Counted from the stretch's first letter, positions 32,389 through 41,554 are shown. The stretch: 42,705 nucleotides of DNA from Nodosilinea sp. LEGE 06152 (GCF_015207525.1 NZ_JADEWR010000006.1:1-42705), one strand, 5' to 3'. Notes: a model not told the origin generated them from the sequence alone. Numbers and translations: made by a program.

Positions 32389-33750
32389 ATGCCACTGCCT
32401 GTTGTTGCGGTTATCGGTCGCCCCAATGTGGGCAAATCTACTCTAGTAAACCGTCTGGCCGGGGCGCAGGATGCCATTGTTTACGACCAGCCGGGGGTGA
32501 CGCGCGATCGCACCTATCAGCCCGCCTTTTGGCGCGATCGCGACTACCTGGTCGTCGATACAGGCGGTCTGGTCTTCGACGACGACACCGAGTTTTTGCC
32601 CTATATCCGTGAGCAGGCCCAGCTTGCCCTTACCGAAGCCAGTGCTGCGGTATTTGTGGTAGATGGCCAGGTTGGCCCTACCGAGTCAGATCGAGAGATC
32701 GCCTCGTGGCTCAGGCAGCAATCCGTCCCGGTGCTGCTAGCGGTTAATAAGTGCGAATCGCTCGATCACGGCCTGGTGCAGGCGGCCCAGTTTTGGGAGC
32801 TGGGGCTGGGCGAACCCTACGCTGTCTCCGGCATACACGGCACGGGCACGGGCGATCTGCTCGATGCCCTGGTGGAGTTTCTGCCCGAAACGGTTGAAGA
32901 AGCCGCCGAAGAAGAAATCAAGGTCGCCATTGTGGGGCGGCCCAACGTCGGCAAGTCGAGCCTGCTGAACGCCTTTGTGGGCGAAACCCGCGCCATTGTC
33001 AGTCCAATTTCAGGCACGACTCGCGATGCGATCGACATGCAGGTGCAGCACGGCGACAAAATCTATCGCCTGATCGACACCGCTGGCATTCGCAAGAAAA
33101 AGAGTGTGGAATACGGGCCAGAATTTTTCGGCATCAACCGCGCCTTTAAGGCCATCCGCCGCGCCGATGTGGTGCTGCTGGTGATCGACGCCCTCGACGG
33201 CGTTACCGAGCAAGACCAGAAGCTGGCGGGCCGCATCGAAGAAGACGGTCGCGCCTGCATTATTGTCATCAATAAGTGGGATGCGGTGGAAAAAGACAGC
33301 CACACCATCTACGACTTCGACCACCAAATTTCTGCCCGACTCAACTTTCTCGACTGGGCCAAGCGCATCTTCGTCAGTGCCAAAACCGGCCAGCGGGTGC
33401 CGAAGATTTTAGAACTAGTTGATCACGCGGTGGAGCAGCACCGTCGCCGGGTCAGTACCTCAGTCGTCAACGAAGTACTCGAAGACGCGGTGAAGTGGCA
33501 CACGCCGCCTACCACTCGCCAGGGTCGCCAGGGCCGCATCTACTACGGCACCCAGGTCACCGTGCGCCCGCCCTCCTTCACCCTGTTCGTGAATGATCCC
33601 CACCTGCTGAAAGACAACTACCGTCGCTATGTAGAGCGGCAGTTCCGCGAAAACCTGGGCTTTGAGGGCACACCGATTCGCATTTTCTGGCGGGGTAAGG
33701 CCATGCGCGACCTGGAGCGCAACAACCCCAACCGAGCGACGAAGGTGTAG
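32389..33750 (+). CDS. der: ribosome-associated GTPase Der (EngA)
   Basis: A 453-aa essential double-GTPase required for 50S subunit assembly. Two Walker A motifs GRPNVGKS lie at residues 10-17 and 183-190, each followed by its switch ([19 protein letters not shown]), the DTAG-type motif, and NKCE/NKWD specificity motifs. A KH-like domain ends the protein (about 360-453). I chose ATG 32389 over a TTG at 32350 because it matches the standard N-terminus. Upstream lies a gap with the Uma2-like remnant. Confidence 0.97.
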   Translation: MPLPVVAVIGRPNVGKSTLVNRLAGAQDAIVYDQPGVTRDRTYQPAFWRDRDYLVVDTGGLVFDDDTEFLPYIREQAQLALTEASAAVFVVDGQVGPTESDREIASWLRQQSVPVLLAVNKCESLDHGLVQAAQFWELGLGEPYAVSGIHGTGTGDLLDALVEFLPETVEEAAEEEIKVAIVGRPNVGKSSLLNAFVGETRAIVSPISGTTRDAIDMQVQHGDKIYRLIDTAGIRKKKSVEYGPEFFGINRAFKAIRRADVVLLVIDALDGVTEQDQKLAGRIEEDGRACIIVINKWDAVEKDSHTIYDFDHQISARLNFLDWAKRIFVSAKTGQRVPKILELVDHAVEQHRRRVSTSVVNEVLEDAVKWHTPPTTRQGRQGRIYYGTQVTVRPPSFTLFVNDPHLLKDNYRRYVERQFRENLGFEGTPIRIFWRGKAMRDLERNNPNRATKV

Positions 33751-33760
33751 GCTTTTGTCT

Positions 33761-33860
33761 CCGGTGGTTTCAACTCCGCTCATGGTTTCGACTCCGCTCA
33801 TGGTTTCGACTCCGCTCATGGTTTCGACTTCGCTCAACCACCGGGGGCTGAGCGAAGTCG
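33761..33860. repeat. four 18-bp tandem repeats bracketed by an inverted repeat
   Basis: GGTTTCGACTCCGCTCAT-type units occupy 33766-33783, 33784-33801, 33802-33819 and 33820-33837. Unit 1 has one change and unit 4 two. CCGGTGG (33761-33767) before and CCACCGG (33838-33844) after the array are complementary. CGACTTCGCTCA (33825-33836) pairs with TGAGCGAAGTCG (33849-33860). GAGCGAAGTCGAAAC words are common cyanobacterial repeats. It lies between der and ecfT. Confidence 0.85.
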
Positions 33861-33921
33861 TTCGTGAAACGTCTCCCGAAGGGAGAAAGCCCGGTTTAGA
33901 CGGTAAGTAGTTCACAACTCC

Positions 33922-34836
33922 ATGGATCTTCTTCGCTCTCTTCCCATTGGCCTTTACCTGGAGCAGCCGGTCACCTGGCTACACCGGCTCGACCCCAGGG
34001 TCAAGATGGCCTGGCTGATGAGCATTTTGGTAACACCCATTTTGGCGAATGCCTACTGGCGGTTTGGGCTGGTGGCGCTGCTGGTGCTGCTGACCCTGGC
34101 GGCGCGGATTCCCTTTCGGGTGTGGCGGCAGCAGATGGGCTGGCTGGTGGTGCTAAGCGGCATTGTCATGCTGCTCACCTTTGTCATGCCTGATGGGCTG
34201 CAGGTGTCGCAGACGCCGCGATTGCCTACCCCAGCCGATATGGAGACGTTGGACGAACCGCCGGAGGTGCTGCCGGAGTTACCGCAGCCGACATCCTACC
34301 GCTACGTGGTGATTGACTGGGGGCCGATTACCGTCACGCGGCGATCGCTCGATCTGGGCATTCGCATTGGCACGCTGTTGTTCACCCTGATCTACGGCAC
34401 TAACCTCTACCTGCTCACCACCGCTCCCGAAGAAATAACCGTGGCCTTAGAGGCGCTGATGGCTCCGCTGCGGTGGTTTCGCCTGCCCGTGACCGAGATT
34501 GCGCTGACGGTGACGCTCTCGTTGCGGTTTATTCCTCTCGTGCTGGAGGAGGTGCAGAATTTGGTGCGATCGGTGCAGACCCGCGCCATCAATTGGAAGA
34601 AGCTAGGCTTTCGCGGCTCGGCTCAGGTGTGGCTCTCGGTAATGGAGCGGCTGCTCGAAAACCTGCTGCTGCGGGCCGAACAAATTGCAGCCGCGATGGA
34701 GGTGCGCGGCTTTACCAGCCCCAACGAGCACCAGGTGCGCTGGTACCAGCTGGTGCTGCGTACCTGGGACTGGTTTGCCCTGGGGCTGTTGGTAGTGTTC
34801 TGGTGGGCCAGGTGGGTGTGGGGAGGCGAGTTTTGA
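33922..34836 (+). CDS. energy-coupling factor transporter transmembrane protein EcfT/CbiQ-like
   Basis: A 304-aa membrane protein of the EcfT/CbiQ family, the scaffold that couples ATPases to substrate-binding S components in ECF vitamin and metal transporters. It contains membrane helices, a soluble insertion (PTPADMETLDEPPEVLPELP region, about 94-128) and the coupling-helix motif AAAMEVRGF (256-264). The S component and ATPases are not next to it. Its stop overlaps the TTG start of the next gene by 2 nt (TTGA), so the two are probably translationally coupled, an uncommon pairing. Confidence 0.85.
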   Translation: MDLLRSLPIGLYLEQPVTWLHRLDPRVKMAWLMSILVTPILANAYWRFGLVALLVLLTLAARIPFRVWRQQMGWLVVLSGIVMLLTFVMPDGLQVSQTPRLPTPADMETLDEPPEVLPELPQPTSYRYVVIDWGPITVTRRSLDLGIRIGTLLFTLIYGTNLYLLTTAPEEITVALEALMAPLRWFRLPVTEIALTVTLSLRFIPLVLEEVQNLVRSVQTRAINWKKLGFRGSAQVWLSVMERLLENLLLRAEQIAAAMEVRGFTSPNEHQVRWYQLVLRTWDWFALGLLVVFWWARWVWGGEF

Positions 34837-36305
34837 GCTGGTGGGTGCGATCGCAGCCCCTCGGCCACCGCACCGGCAGCGACATCTTCTACGCCCTCTA
34901 CGGCGACCTATTGCAGCGGCCTCCCAGTCTCGCCAACCTGGTGGCTTTGCTAGAAAGCCCCTATCCCCTGCCCACCGCCGCCCAGCCCCACGCTATTCAC
35001 AGCCGCTACTCTATCTGTGCTGGGCCACCTTGCCGTGCTGAAGCGCTTCCACGGGTGTGGACTCCAGCGGTAGGCGGCATTTTGCCCATGCTGAGCGAGC
35101 GGTTAATTGAGGGAGATCAGCTCCAGCTTTTGGGTGACGAAGCCGAAACCGCCGAGCAAACGCTGCCGTTTACAGGAGGCTGGTTGGGCTGGTTGGGCTA
35201 CGATCTGGCTTGGGAAATCGAGCGGCTGCCCACATTAAATGACGATCCCTTACCCTTCCCGATCGCACTTTGGTACAAGCCAGCCACCTTCGCCGTTCTC
35301 GACCACCAGGCCCAGCGGCTGTGGCTGTTTGCGCCTTCCTCAGAGGTGCTAGATGCTATGGAGAAGCAGCTCAGTCTGCCAGCGGCGGAAGTGGCTCCAA
35401 TCGCCTCGGTGGCGGGCGATCCCCGTTCTGTAACCCTGGGCATGGCCGCAGCAGAATACCAGCAGGCCGTCCTGCGGGCCAAGCAGCACATTCAGGCGGG
35501 GGATGTGTTCCAAGTCAATCTCTCCCTGCGGTTCTCGACCGAGACCACCACCCATAGCTGGGCGCTGTACCACAAACTGCAGTGCATTAACCCCTCCCCC
35601 TTTGCCTGCTACTGGCGCACTCCCTGGGGCGATGTGATCAGCTGTTCGCCCGAACGGCTAGTGAAATTGCAGGATGGCACCGCCCAAACTCGCCCCATCG
35701 CCGGTACTCGCCCCCGGGGATCAACGCCCGCCGAGGATGCAGAGCTGGCTCAAACCCTGCTAAATAACCCCAAAGAGCGGGCTGAACACATCATGCTGGT
35801 AGACCTGGAGCGCAACGACCTGGGGCGAGTCTGCCAGTGGGGTACGGTACAGGTCAATGAACTGCTGACGGTCGAATACTACAGCCACGTGATGCACCTG
35901 GTAAGCAACGTGGTGGGGAAACTACAGGGCGATCGCCGTTCCAGAAGTCTATGCCGACACACCGCCCCCAATGCCACCGCTATTGATCTAATCCGCGCCG
36001 TCTTCCCCGGCGGCACCATTACCGGCTGCCCCAAGGTGCGCTGTATGGAAATTATCGAAGACCTGGAGCCGGTGCGCCGCAGCTTGTTCTACGGCTCCTG
36101 TGGCTATCTAGACCGACGTGGGAATTTAGATCTCAACATTTTGATTCGCACCCTGCTGTTTGGGCATACTGATAGCTTATCGACAGCATCTACCGTATGG
36201 GGGCAAGTAGGAGCCGGTATTGTCGCCGACAGCGATCCGTCAAGGGAGTGGCAAGAATCCTTACAAAAAGCGAGGGCGCAACTGCTAGCCTTGGGCTTAG
36301 GGTAG
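34833..36305 (+). CDS. pabB: chorismate-utilising enzyme, aminodeoxychorismate synthase component I-like (PabB/TrpE family)
   Basis: A 490-aa protein with the family motifs DVFQVNLSLRF, RPIAGTRPRGSTP, RAEHIMLVDLERNDLGRVC and FPGGTITGCPKVR. The N-terminal TGGWLGWLGYDL is PabB-like. Its position 290 is Ala in PIAGT; several characterised PabB proteins have Lys in PIKGT as the nucleophile, whereas anthranilate synthases have Ala. So it may make 4-amino-4-deoxychorismate without the Lys intermediate, or anthranilate. The TTG start at 34833 overlaps the EcfT stop and has GGAGG at 34822-34826. The frame stays open further upstream inside ecfT, which is an overlap artefact. Confidence 0.8.
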   Translation: MSWWVRSQPLGHRTGSDIFYALYGDLLQRPPSLANLVALLESPYPLPTAAQPHAIHSRYSICAGPPCRAEALPRVWTPAVGGILPMLSERLIEGDQLQLLGDEAETAEQTLPFTGGWLGWLGYDLAWEIERLPTLNDDPLPFPIALWYKPATFAVLDHQAQRLWLFAPSSEVLDAMEKQLSLPAAEVAPIASVAGDPRSVTLGMAAAEYQQAVLRAKQHIQAGDVFQVNLSLRFSTETTTHSWALYHKLQCINPSPFACYWRTPWGDVISCSPERLVKLQDGTAQTRPIAGTRPRGSTPAEDAELAQTLLNNPKERAEHIMLVDLERNDLGRVCQWGTVQVNELLTVEYYSHVMHLVSNVVGKLQGDRRSRSLCRHTAPNATAIDLIRAVFPGGTITGCPKVRCMEIIEDLEPVRRSLFYGSCGYLDRRGNLDLNILIRTLLFGHTDSLSTASTVWGQVGAGIVADSDPSREWQESLQKARAQLLALGLG

Positions 36306-36440
36306 CTCCGCAACTACCTGTAACTGACCGCCGATCTGCTTGAGAATGCTTGCATACTGCACACCAAGTTCTAGAATGCATGTGGCGTGAACAGACATGA
36401 CCCCCATCCTGTCTTCTGACAGAACCTTTTCCATACTTGA

Positions 36441-36713
36441 ATGAGCACAGAAACCTATCTCAATCACCCCAATTTTGGCCTGCTCTTCAGAGTGTGCATG
36501 GTAGACGACGGTCAAGAACTGTATGCAACCCTGTACGCCCAGCGGCTGTTTTTTGTGGTGACTCACTCCCCTACCGAAGGGTTGGTGTTTCAACCCCTAG
36601 GCCGCAGCAGCGCTCGCCTCATGCTGGAAAGTCGCCTGCGCACTTTGCGGCGGGCGGGCCAGCAGGCCGACTACGATCGCCTACAGCACACCTATAAGCA
36701 GACCTTTCAATGA
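36441..36713 (+). CDS. pipX: PipX, NtcA coactivator and PII-binding protein
   Basis: A 90-aa protein with the PipX signature (TETYLNHPNFGLLFRVCMVDD, then YAQRLFFVV, and RSSARLMLESRLRTLRR). PipX binds NtcA with 2-oxoglutarate to raise transcription of nitrogen genes, and is sequestered by PII at high ADP or low 2-oxoglutarate. Its tudor-like N-terminal domain and two C-terminal helices fit the length. Its stop overlaps the pipY start (ATGA), the conserved cyanobacterial pipX-pipY arrangement. Two NtcA-like sites occur in this window near 41.5-41.7 kb. Confidence 0.95.
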   Translation: MSTETYLNHPNFGLLFRVCMVDDGQELYATLYAQRLFFVVTHSPTEGLVFQPLGRSSARLMLESRLRTLRRAGQQADYDRLQHTYKQTFQ

Positions 36714-37405
36714 CCGCTGCTTCCAGCGCCCTGCCCCAGCACTTTGATGACATTTACCAGAGCATTCCTGCCACCGTTACGCTGATTGCGGTAACTAAGT
36801 TTTTGCCGGTAGAAACCATCCGCGCCGCCTACGAGCGAGGGGTGCGGCATTTTGGCGAAAGCCGGGTGCAGGAGGCGATCGCCAAGCAAGCCCAGCTCAC
36901 CGACCTGCCCGACATTACCTGGCACCTAATCGGCCACCTGCAAACCAATAAGGCTCGCAAAGCCGTCGAACACTTCGACTGGATACACTCGGTTGATAGC
37001 CTAAAGCTGGCCCAGCGGCTCGACCAGGCGGCCCAAGAGCTGGAGAAAGCTCCCCACAGCTGTCTGCAAGTCAAGCTGGTGCCCGACCCGCCCAAGTACG
37101 GCATAGATGCCGCTGAGCTACTATCCCTGCTGCCCCAATTTGATCAGCTAGAGCATCTCAAAATTCGCGGCCTCATGACGATTCCACCCCAGGGGGCCAG
37201 CCCCGATACGGTGCAGGAGGTGTTTGCCGGAGCAAAGGAGCTGGCAGGCACCATCAACCAGGGGCGCTTTAACCGCCTGCACATTGACCAGCTCTCCATG
37301 GGTATGTCGGGGGATTACCCGGCAGCGATCGCCTGTGGGGCCACCATGGTGCGTTTGGGTACGGTTCTGTTTGGTGCTCGACCTCCATCTCTCACGTCGG
37401 GGTGA
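36710..37405 (+). CDS. pipY: PipY, PLP-binding protein (YggS/COG0325 family)
   Basis: A 231-aa YggS-family pyridoxal phosphate homeostasis protein. The PLP-binding Lys30 is in LIAVTKFLP, with FGESRVQEA, LIGHLQTNKA, SMGMSGDYPAAI and RLGTVLFG following. It has the fold-type III TIM barrel only, without an enzymatic domain. The start overlaps the pipX stop by 4 nt, so the pair is translationally coupled. PipY is known to affect PLP balance and amino-acid metabolism in cyanobacteria. A 13-bp stem-loop 55 nt after the stop may end the transcript. Confidence 0.95.
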   Translation: MTAASSALPQHFDDIYQSIPATVTLIAVTKFLPVETIRAAYERGVRHFGESRVQEAIAKQAQLTDLPDITWHLIGHLQTNKARKAVEHFDWIHSVDSLKLAQRLDQAAQELEKAPHSCLQVKLVPDPPKYGIDAAELLSLLPQFDQLEHLKIRGLMTIPPQGASPDTVQEVFAGAKELAGTINQGRFNRLHIDQLSMGMSGDYPAAIACGATMVRLGTVLFGARPPSLTSG

Positions 37406-37460
37406 GGCGCATCGGCTATTTTCTGCCCCAGTTACTAACTCAAACCAAAGCCGCAGCGAC

Positions 37461-37507
37461 AGGTAGCGCAAGGGCTTGGCCCAATTGCTAAAGTCCTTGC
37501 GCTATCT
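37461..37507 (+). terminator. stem-loop after pipY
   Basis: TAGCGCAAGG (37464-37473) pairs with CCTTGCGCTA (37495-37504). Three further pairs outside, one of them G-U, bring the stem to 13 bp with a 21-nt loop. No U-tract follows, so this is a likely but weak transcription end or RNA-processing hairpin. Confidence 0.5.
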
Positions 37508-37939
37508 CATTTCAGTAAAGAGAATGTCTATCCCAGGGCTCAATTTAGAGAGTAGTCCGAAGTAATCTAAAAAAACTTTTAACTAATTGTGAATTGACTG
37601 TTCCTCCTGGGAATTTCGTGTATACTGTGGACTCAATATTCTGTGTGCAGGGTATTAACGCAGAAACCTAAGCCTGCCTTAGCTCAGCGAGAAGCGATTC
37701 ATTTCGATGACGTTTGACCACTGGGTTTTTAAAATTCAGGTTTAGGCGGTCAAAAAGCCCTTTTCGAGGGCCTGGCCACCTCCTAACCCCAGGTTAGCTC
37801 CATTAATTTTCACAACAGCCGTTGCAAATGGAAATTTGGCGCTATCATGGCCCTCGGATAACCGAAGCATAACGCCTCCCCACCGGTCAATGGCCACGGG
37901 GTTGCCTACCTAAGTGATAGTCATCGTGGAGTGTAAGTT
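37508..37939 (+). promoter_or_regulatory. long leader region of sepF with possible promoter
   Basis: This gene-free stretch of about 430 nt precedes sepF. TTGACT (37594-37599) and TATACT (37621-37626) are good hexamers, but the 21-nt spacer is too long for a standard promoter, so the pair is uncertain. Further along are short stems such as GCCCT/AGGGC near 37757-37771. If transcription starts near 37633 the leader would be about 300 nt. No RNA family was recognised. Confidence 0.35.
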
Positions 37940-38539
37940 GTGAGCAACATGTTTTCTAAACTGCGGGACTTCGTTGGCCTAAACGACCCGGCAGACTACG
38001 ACTACGAGTACGAAGAAATGGATGGTGAGGAGTACCAAAACCTCTACCAGGAAGAGAATACCCAGCCCATTGTGCAGCCCCAGCCCGAAGAGGTGCGGCG
38101 CGCACGCCCCCGTCGCGAACGTATGATGCCCACTGATGCAGGAATGACCCCGATGGCCAGTAACGTAATTGGTATGCCCGGTGCCATGAACGGCACCTCC
38201 GAAGTGGTGGTAATGGAGCCTCGCTCCTTTGAGGAGATGCCCCAGGCCATTCAGGCCCTGCGCGAGCGCAAGTCGGTCGTTCTCAACCTCACCATTATGG
38301 ATCCTGACCAGGCTCAACGCGCTGTCGACTTCGTGGCGGGCGGCACCTACGCCATCGACGGGCACCAAGAGCGCATTGGCGAGAGCATTTTCCTGTTTAC
38401 CCCCAACTGCGTGCAGGTCAGCACCCCCACCGAGTACGAAGAAGAAATCTTCATGGGTCAGCCTCAGGGTATGCCCATGCCTGGCCAAATGCCCCCCGCC
38501 CCCACCTGGGGTGCCGAGCCTATGGCTCGTATGGCCTAG
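37940..38539 (+). CDS. sepF: cell division protein SepF (Cdv2)
   Basis: A 199-aa SepF, an FtsZ-interacting and membrane-tethering division protein. The N-terminal amphipathic region ([10 protein letters not shown]) is followed by an acidic and Arg/Pro-rich linker, then the SepF core (about 90-165: [46 protein letters not shown]). A GTG start at 37940 is used with GGAG 8 nt upstream; ATG 37949 would remove three residues. Gene order pipX-pipY-sepF-proC is typical of cyanobacteria. Confidence 0.95.
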   Translation: MSNMFSKLRDFVGLNDPADYDYEYEEMDGEEYQNLYQEENTQPIVQPQPEEVRRARPRRERMMPTDAGMTPMASNVIGMPGAMNGTSEVVVMEPRSFEEMPQAIQALRERKSVVLNLTIMDPDQAQRAVDFVAGGTYAIDGHQERIGESIFLFTPNCVQVSTPTEYEEEIFMGQPQGMPMPGQMPPAPTWGAEPMARMA

Positions 38540-38574
38540 GCGCTGTTTACGCTTACCAACACACGACTATCATC

Positions 38575-38597
38575 GCCCCCGGTCTAGTACCGGGGGC
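38575..38597 (+). terminator. GC-rich stem-loop between sepF and proC
   Basis: GCCCCCGGT and ACCGGGGGC form a perfect 9-bp stem with a 5-nt loop (CTAGT), 36 nt after the sepF stop. It has no proper U-tract, so it might attenuate rather than end transcription into proC. Confidence 0.55.
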
Positions 38598-38658
38598 TAC
38601 CTTGGGTTATTGTCTTCACTAGCGATCGTTCACGATCGAGTCGTTGGTGAGGTTGGTT

Positions 38659-39471
38659 ATGCCTGAGGCAACATTTGGGGTTATCGGCGGCGGGATGATG
38701 GGAGAAGCTCTCATCGCCCGCCTTCTTAATCAGAAAATTTTTGTGCCTGAGGCGGTGATTGTCAGCGACCCCCAGACCGCCCGGCGCGAAGTCTTGCACC
38801 ACACCTACGGCGTGCAGACCACCGACAGCAACCAGGCGGTGATGGATGGGGCCAAAACCGTTCTGCTAGCGATTAAGCCGCAAGTGCTGACAGAGGTAGC
38901 TAAAAACCTTAAAACTCCTGCTCGTGAAACGCCGCCGCTGCTGCTGTCGATTTTGGCGGGCACAACTTTGACCCGACTCCAGGAAGCTTTTCCCGGTTGG
39001 GCGGTGGTGCGGGCAATGCCAAATACACCTGCCACCGTGGGGGTTGGGGTGACGGCCCTGGCGGTAGGAGAATCGGTTAGCGAGGGGCAGCGATCGCAGG
39101 CCCGCCAGATTTTTACCAGCGTGGGCACCGTAGTTGAGGTGCCCGAGTCGCAGATGGATGCGGTGACGGCGCTGTCGGGCTCTGGGCCGGGGTACCTGGC
39201 TTTAGTCGTTGAGGCGCTAGCGGATGGCGGTGTGGCGGTGGGGCTGCCCAGGGCAGTGGCCCTGGAACTGGCGATCGCCACCGTGCGCGGTACCGGCGAA
39301 CTGCTGCACCAGGGCGACCTGCACCCCGCTGTGCTCAAAGACCGCGTCACCAGCCCCGGCGGCACGACTATTGCGGGCATTGCGGCCCTAGAGGCAGGCG
39401 GACTGCGATCGGCCTTGATGGCAGCGGTGCGGGCGGCCTATTCAAGATCGAAAGAACTCGGACAGTCTTGA
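38659..39471 (+). CDS. proC: pyrroline-5-carboxylate reductase ProC
   Basis: A 270-aa ProC, the NAD(P)H-dependent last step of proline synthesis. The nucleotide-binding GVIGGGMMGEAL starts the protein, VVRAMPNTPATVG and the C-terminal SGSGPGYLALVVEALADGGV and DRVTSPGGTTIAG are diagnostic. GAGG about 6 nt before the ATG at 38659 supports this start over an upstream alternative at 38644. Length is normal. Confidence 0.96.
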   Translation: MPEATFGVIGGGMMGEALIARLLNQKIFVPEAVIVSDPQTARREVLHHTYGVQTTDSNQAVMDGAKTVLLAIKPQVLTEVAKNLKTPARETPPLLLSILAGTTLTRLQEAFPGWAVVRAMPNTPATVGVGVTALAVGESVSEGQRSQARQIFTSVGTVVEVPESQMDAVTALSGSGPGYLALVVEALADGGVAVGLPRAVALELAIATVRGTGELLHQGDLHPAVLKDRVTSPGGTTIAGIAALEAGGLRSALMAAVRAAYSRSKELGQS

Positions 39472-39529
39472 TCAAGCTTCAGGTGATGCAAGCCTACAAT
39501 TGAAGTGTTTGGGAGCGGAGATAGCCGCA

Positions 39530-39765
39530 ATGCCCACGTTACTTCGCGTTGGCCCCTATCGCTTCTTTTGTTACGTGGGCGATCGCGATGAGCCAGCCCA
39601 TGTTCATATTGAGCGTGACAGCAGTGAAGCTAACTTTGGCTAATTCCAGTAAGGCTCCAGTTCAATAAAGGATTTTCCTCCAGTGAGATTAACCGCATTC
39701 AGAAATTGACCGAGGACAATCAACAACAGTTATTGGAGGCTTGGCATGACTTCTTCAATGGTTGA
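39530..39765 (+). pseudogene. DUF4160 gene with a one-base deletion
   Basis: The frame begins MPTLLRVGPYRFFCYVGDRD and PAHVHIERD as in DUF4160 proteins, then meets a TAA at 39641-39643. One extra base in the T-run at 39635-39637 would restore FWLIPVRLQFNKGFSSSEIN and continue to LLEAWHDFFNG and a stop at 39763-39765, the complete family. A real -1 frameshift or a homopolymer sequencing error are both possible. It overlaps the start of the next broken gene. Confidence 0.85.
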
Positions 39766-40063
39766 AATCCTCAACATCCCTGAAATTCAGTAGATTTCTA
39801 TTTCTGCCGACCTGCTTACGGTTGATCTATCCGATGGGCGCGTTATCGCTGTACCGCTGGCTTGGCATCCTCGACTACTCCATGGCACCTCAGCCGAACG
39901 AGACAACTGGCGATTAACCGGCAGTCAAGCAGGCATTCACTGGCCAGATCTGGATGAGGACATTAGCCTGAAGAATATTTTGCTGGGGCAACCTTCGGGA
40001 GAAAGTCAGACCTCGTTGAAACAGTGGCTCGACAACCGATACCCTCAAGGGCAAAGCTTGTAG
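39746..40063 (+). pseudogene. DUF2442 gene with an in-frame stop
   Basis: The frame begins MTSSMVEILNIPEIQ and stops at TAG (39791-39793), then continues in the same frame as ISISADLLTVDLSDGRVIAV, PRLLHGTSAERDNWRL, IHWPDLDEDISL and LLGQPSGESQTSLKQWL, the full DUF2442 family, ending at TAG 40061-40063. DUF4160 and DUF2442 genes commonly sit next to each other as toxin-antitoxin-like pairs. One nonsense change inactivates this copy unless the stop is read through. Confidence 0.85.
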
Positions 40064-40107
40064 AGGGCACAGCGCTAAAGTGCAGCAATGTATGATTCCA
40101 GAATCTT

Positions 40108-41388
40108 CTACGACCCCATTGCCACTTCATTGACGGCTTGCAGGGCACGGAGATGCCTGCTTCCAGCTCGGGTTGCAACCTGCTCGGCCAGGTACTCGGC
40201 GTCGCGGGCGATGCCGGAGAAACGGGCAGACCCCCAGGTGTAGAGCCAGGGCAAGCCGAGAAAATACAGCCCTGGCACTGTAGTGACGCCCCGGCGGTGG
40301 CCAGGATAGCCCTGGCCATCGAATACGGGTAGATGGATCCAGCTGAAGTCGAGGCCATAGCCGATGCACCAGATCACTGAGGTGATGTTGGCCTCGCGGT
40401 AGTCAATGCCGGTATCGACAGACTTCGGTTCCCATACGGGCCTATAGGGTGGGTCGATGGGCGCATCGATGCCGTTCTTCTCGATGTAGGTGTCGATGGT
40501 GCGCTTGATGCTTTCGGCCACGGCGTCGGCCTTATCCAGGTTGTCTTTCAGGTCGTCGCTAAAGGTGAGCTGGGTGCCTTGAATATCGGTCAGCCGCCCG
40601 TGCAACCCCATGCCCTGGAGGGCAAAGTGGCGCAGGTCAATTTCGCGCCCCCCGCCGCGTCCGGTGACGTAGTGGTTGGTTTTGTGGCGCACGGTCTCTT
40701 TTTGGGGGTGGTCGTCGATCGCCAGGTCGTAGTAGCCCATTTGGTCGAGCCATTCGACTACATCTTTGCCTCGGTAGCGGCGGGGCGATCGCGGCGCACC
40801 CCCCACGCACAGATGCACCTGCCGCCCGGCCAGGTGCAGGTCCTCGGCAATCTGGCAGCCCGACTGGCCAGTGCCCACCACCAGCACAGCCCCCTCCGGC
40901 AGCGACTCAGGGTTGCGATATTCTGCCGAGTGCAGCTGCAAAATACCTGGTGCCAGCCGCTCTGCCAAACGAGGAATTTTTGGGGTGTGGTAGCCGCCTG
41001 TGGCCACCACCACCTGGTCAGCGGTGAAGACGCCTTGGTTGGTCACCACCTCAAAGCTGCCGCCCTCGGGCTGGCGCACCCGTTCTACCTTGAGTCCCGT
41101 TTTGAGCGGTAGATCAAAGTGGTTGGCGTAGCGCTCGATGTACTCCACAATGGCGTCGCGACCCATGAAGCCCTCGGGGTCATCGCCGGGGTAGGGGAAG
41201 CCGGGCAGCTGGCACTGCCAGTTGGGGGTGACCAAGCAGAACGAATCCCACCGCTTGGTGCGCCAGGAGTGGGCGACCTGGTGCTGTTCAAAAATGATGT
41301 GGTTCAGGCCCAGGCGACTGAGGCAGTAGCTAATCGACAACCCCGCCTGGCCGCCGCCGATCACAATTACGCCATAGTGCATAGCCAT
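40108..41388 (-). CDS. MSMEG_0569-family flavin-dependent oxidoreductase
   Basis: A 426-aa FAD-dependent monooxygenase-like flavoprotein. The N-terminal FAD motif [15 protein letters not shown] (GGGQAG at 11-16), a central NAD(P)H-binding [12 protein letters not shown] (GTGQSG at 172-177), and the intervening [10 protein letters not shown] resemble flavin-containing monooxygenases. The sequence matches the MSMEG_0569 family of the conserved Nit1 cluster. In this window it is divergent from the Sll0783-like gene and nitrilase. A minus-strand NtcA-type promoter is predicted just upstream (41476-41517). The chemistry catalysed is not established. Confidence 0.88.
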   Translation of the reverse strand: MAMHYGVIVIGGGQAGLSISYCLSRLGLNHIIFEQHQVAHSWRTKRWDSFCLVTPNWQCQLPGFPYPGDDPEGFMGRDAIVEYIERYANHFDLPLKTGLKVERVRQPEGGSFEVVTNQGVFTADQVVVATGGYHTPKIPRLAERLAPGILQLHSAEYRNPESLPEGAVLVVGTGQSGCQIAEDLHLAGRQVHLCVGGAPRSPRRYRGKDVVEWLDQMGYYDLAIDDHPQKETVRHKTNHYVTGRGGGREIDLRHFALQGMGLHGRLTDIQGTQLTFSDDLKDNLDKADAVAESIKRTIDTYIEKNGIDAPIDPPYRPVWEPKSVDTGIDYREANITSVIWCIGYGLDFSWIHLPVFDGQGYPGHRRGVTTVPGLYFLGLPWLYTWGSARFSGIARDAEYLAEQVATRAGSRHLRALQAVNEVAMGS

Positions 41389-41475
41389 TATCTGTTACCA
41401 ATTTTAGGTTTTAGATTCTAGATTTTGGATGGGCAAGTCTGGGGAAGAAACGCTCTCCCGTTGCCTTGTTTTTGT

Positions 41476-41517
41476 ACCCTAGGCCCTTGGTCAGGCGATG
41501 CTTGTAACCTTGGCTAC
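41476..41517 (-). promoter_or_regulatory. NtcA-type promoter for the flavoprotein gene
   Basis: On the minus strand GTAGCCAAGGTTAC (positions 41517-41504, GTA-N8-TAC) is followed after exactly 22 nt by TAGGGT (41481-41476, TAN3T). This is the class II layout of NtcA-activated promoters. It lies 88 nt before the flavoprotein start codon. NtcA binding is inferred. Confidence 0.65.
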
Positions 41518-41554
41518 CAAAAGGTTTGAACTAACGTTAGTGGTAGGGAGGGGG

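Noticed and set aside
33766..33837. A possible CRISPR array
   Set aside because: Units are contiguous 18-mers without spacers, so it is a simple tandem repeat.
34473..34832. N-terminal extension of the PabB-like gene through ecfT
   Set aside because: It runs antagonistically through a conserved membrane protein gene, and the TTG at 34833 has a good Shine-Dalgarno.
37594..37626. A sigma-70 promoter for sepF from TTGACT and TATACT
   Set aside because: The 21-nt spacer is too long for a confident call; kept only as a weak note within the leader region.
37676..37700. A tRNA-like TAGCTCAG word upstream of sepF
   Set aside because: No acceptor stem, anticodon arm or T-loop could be built around it.
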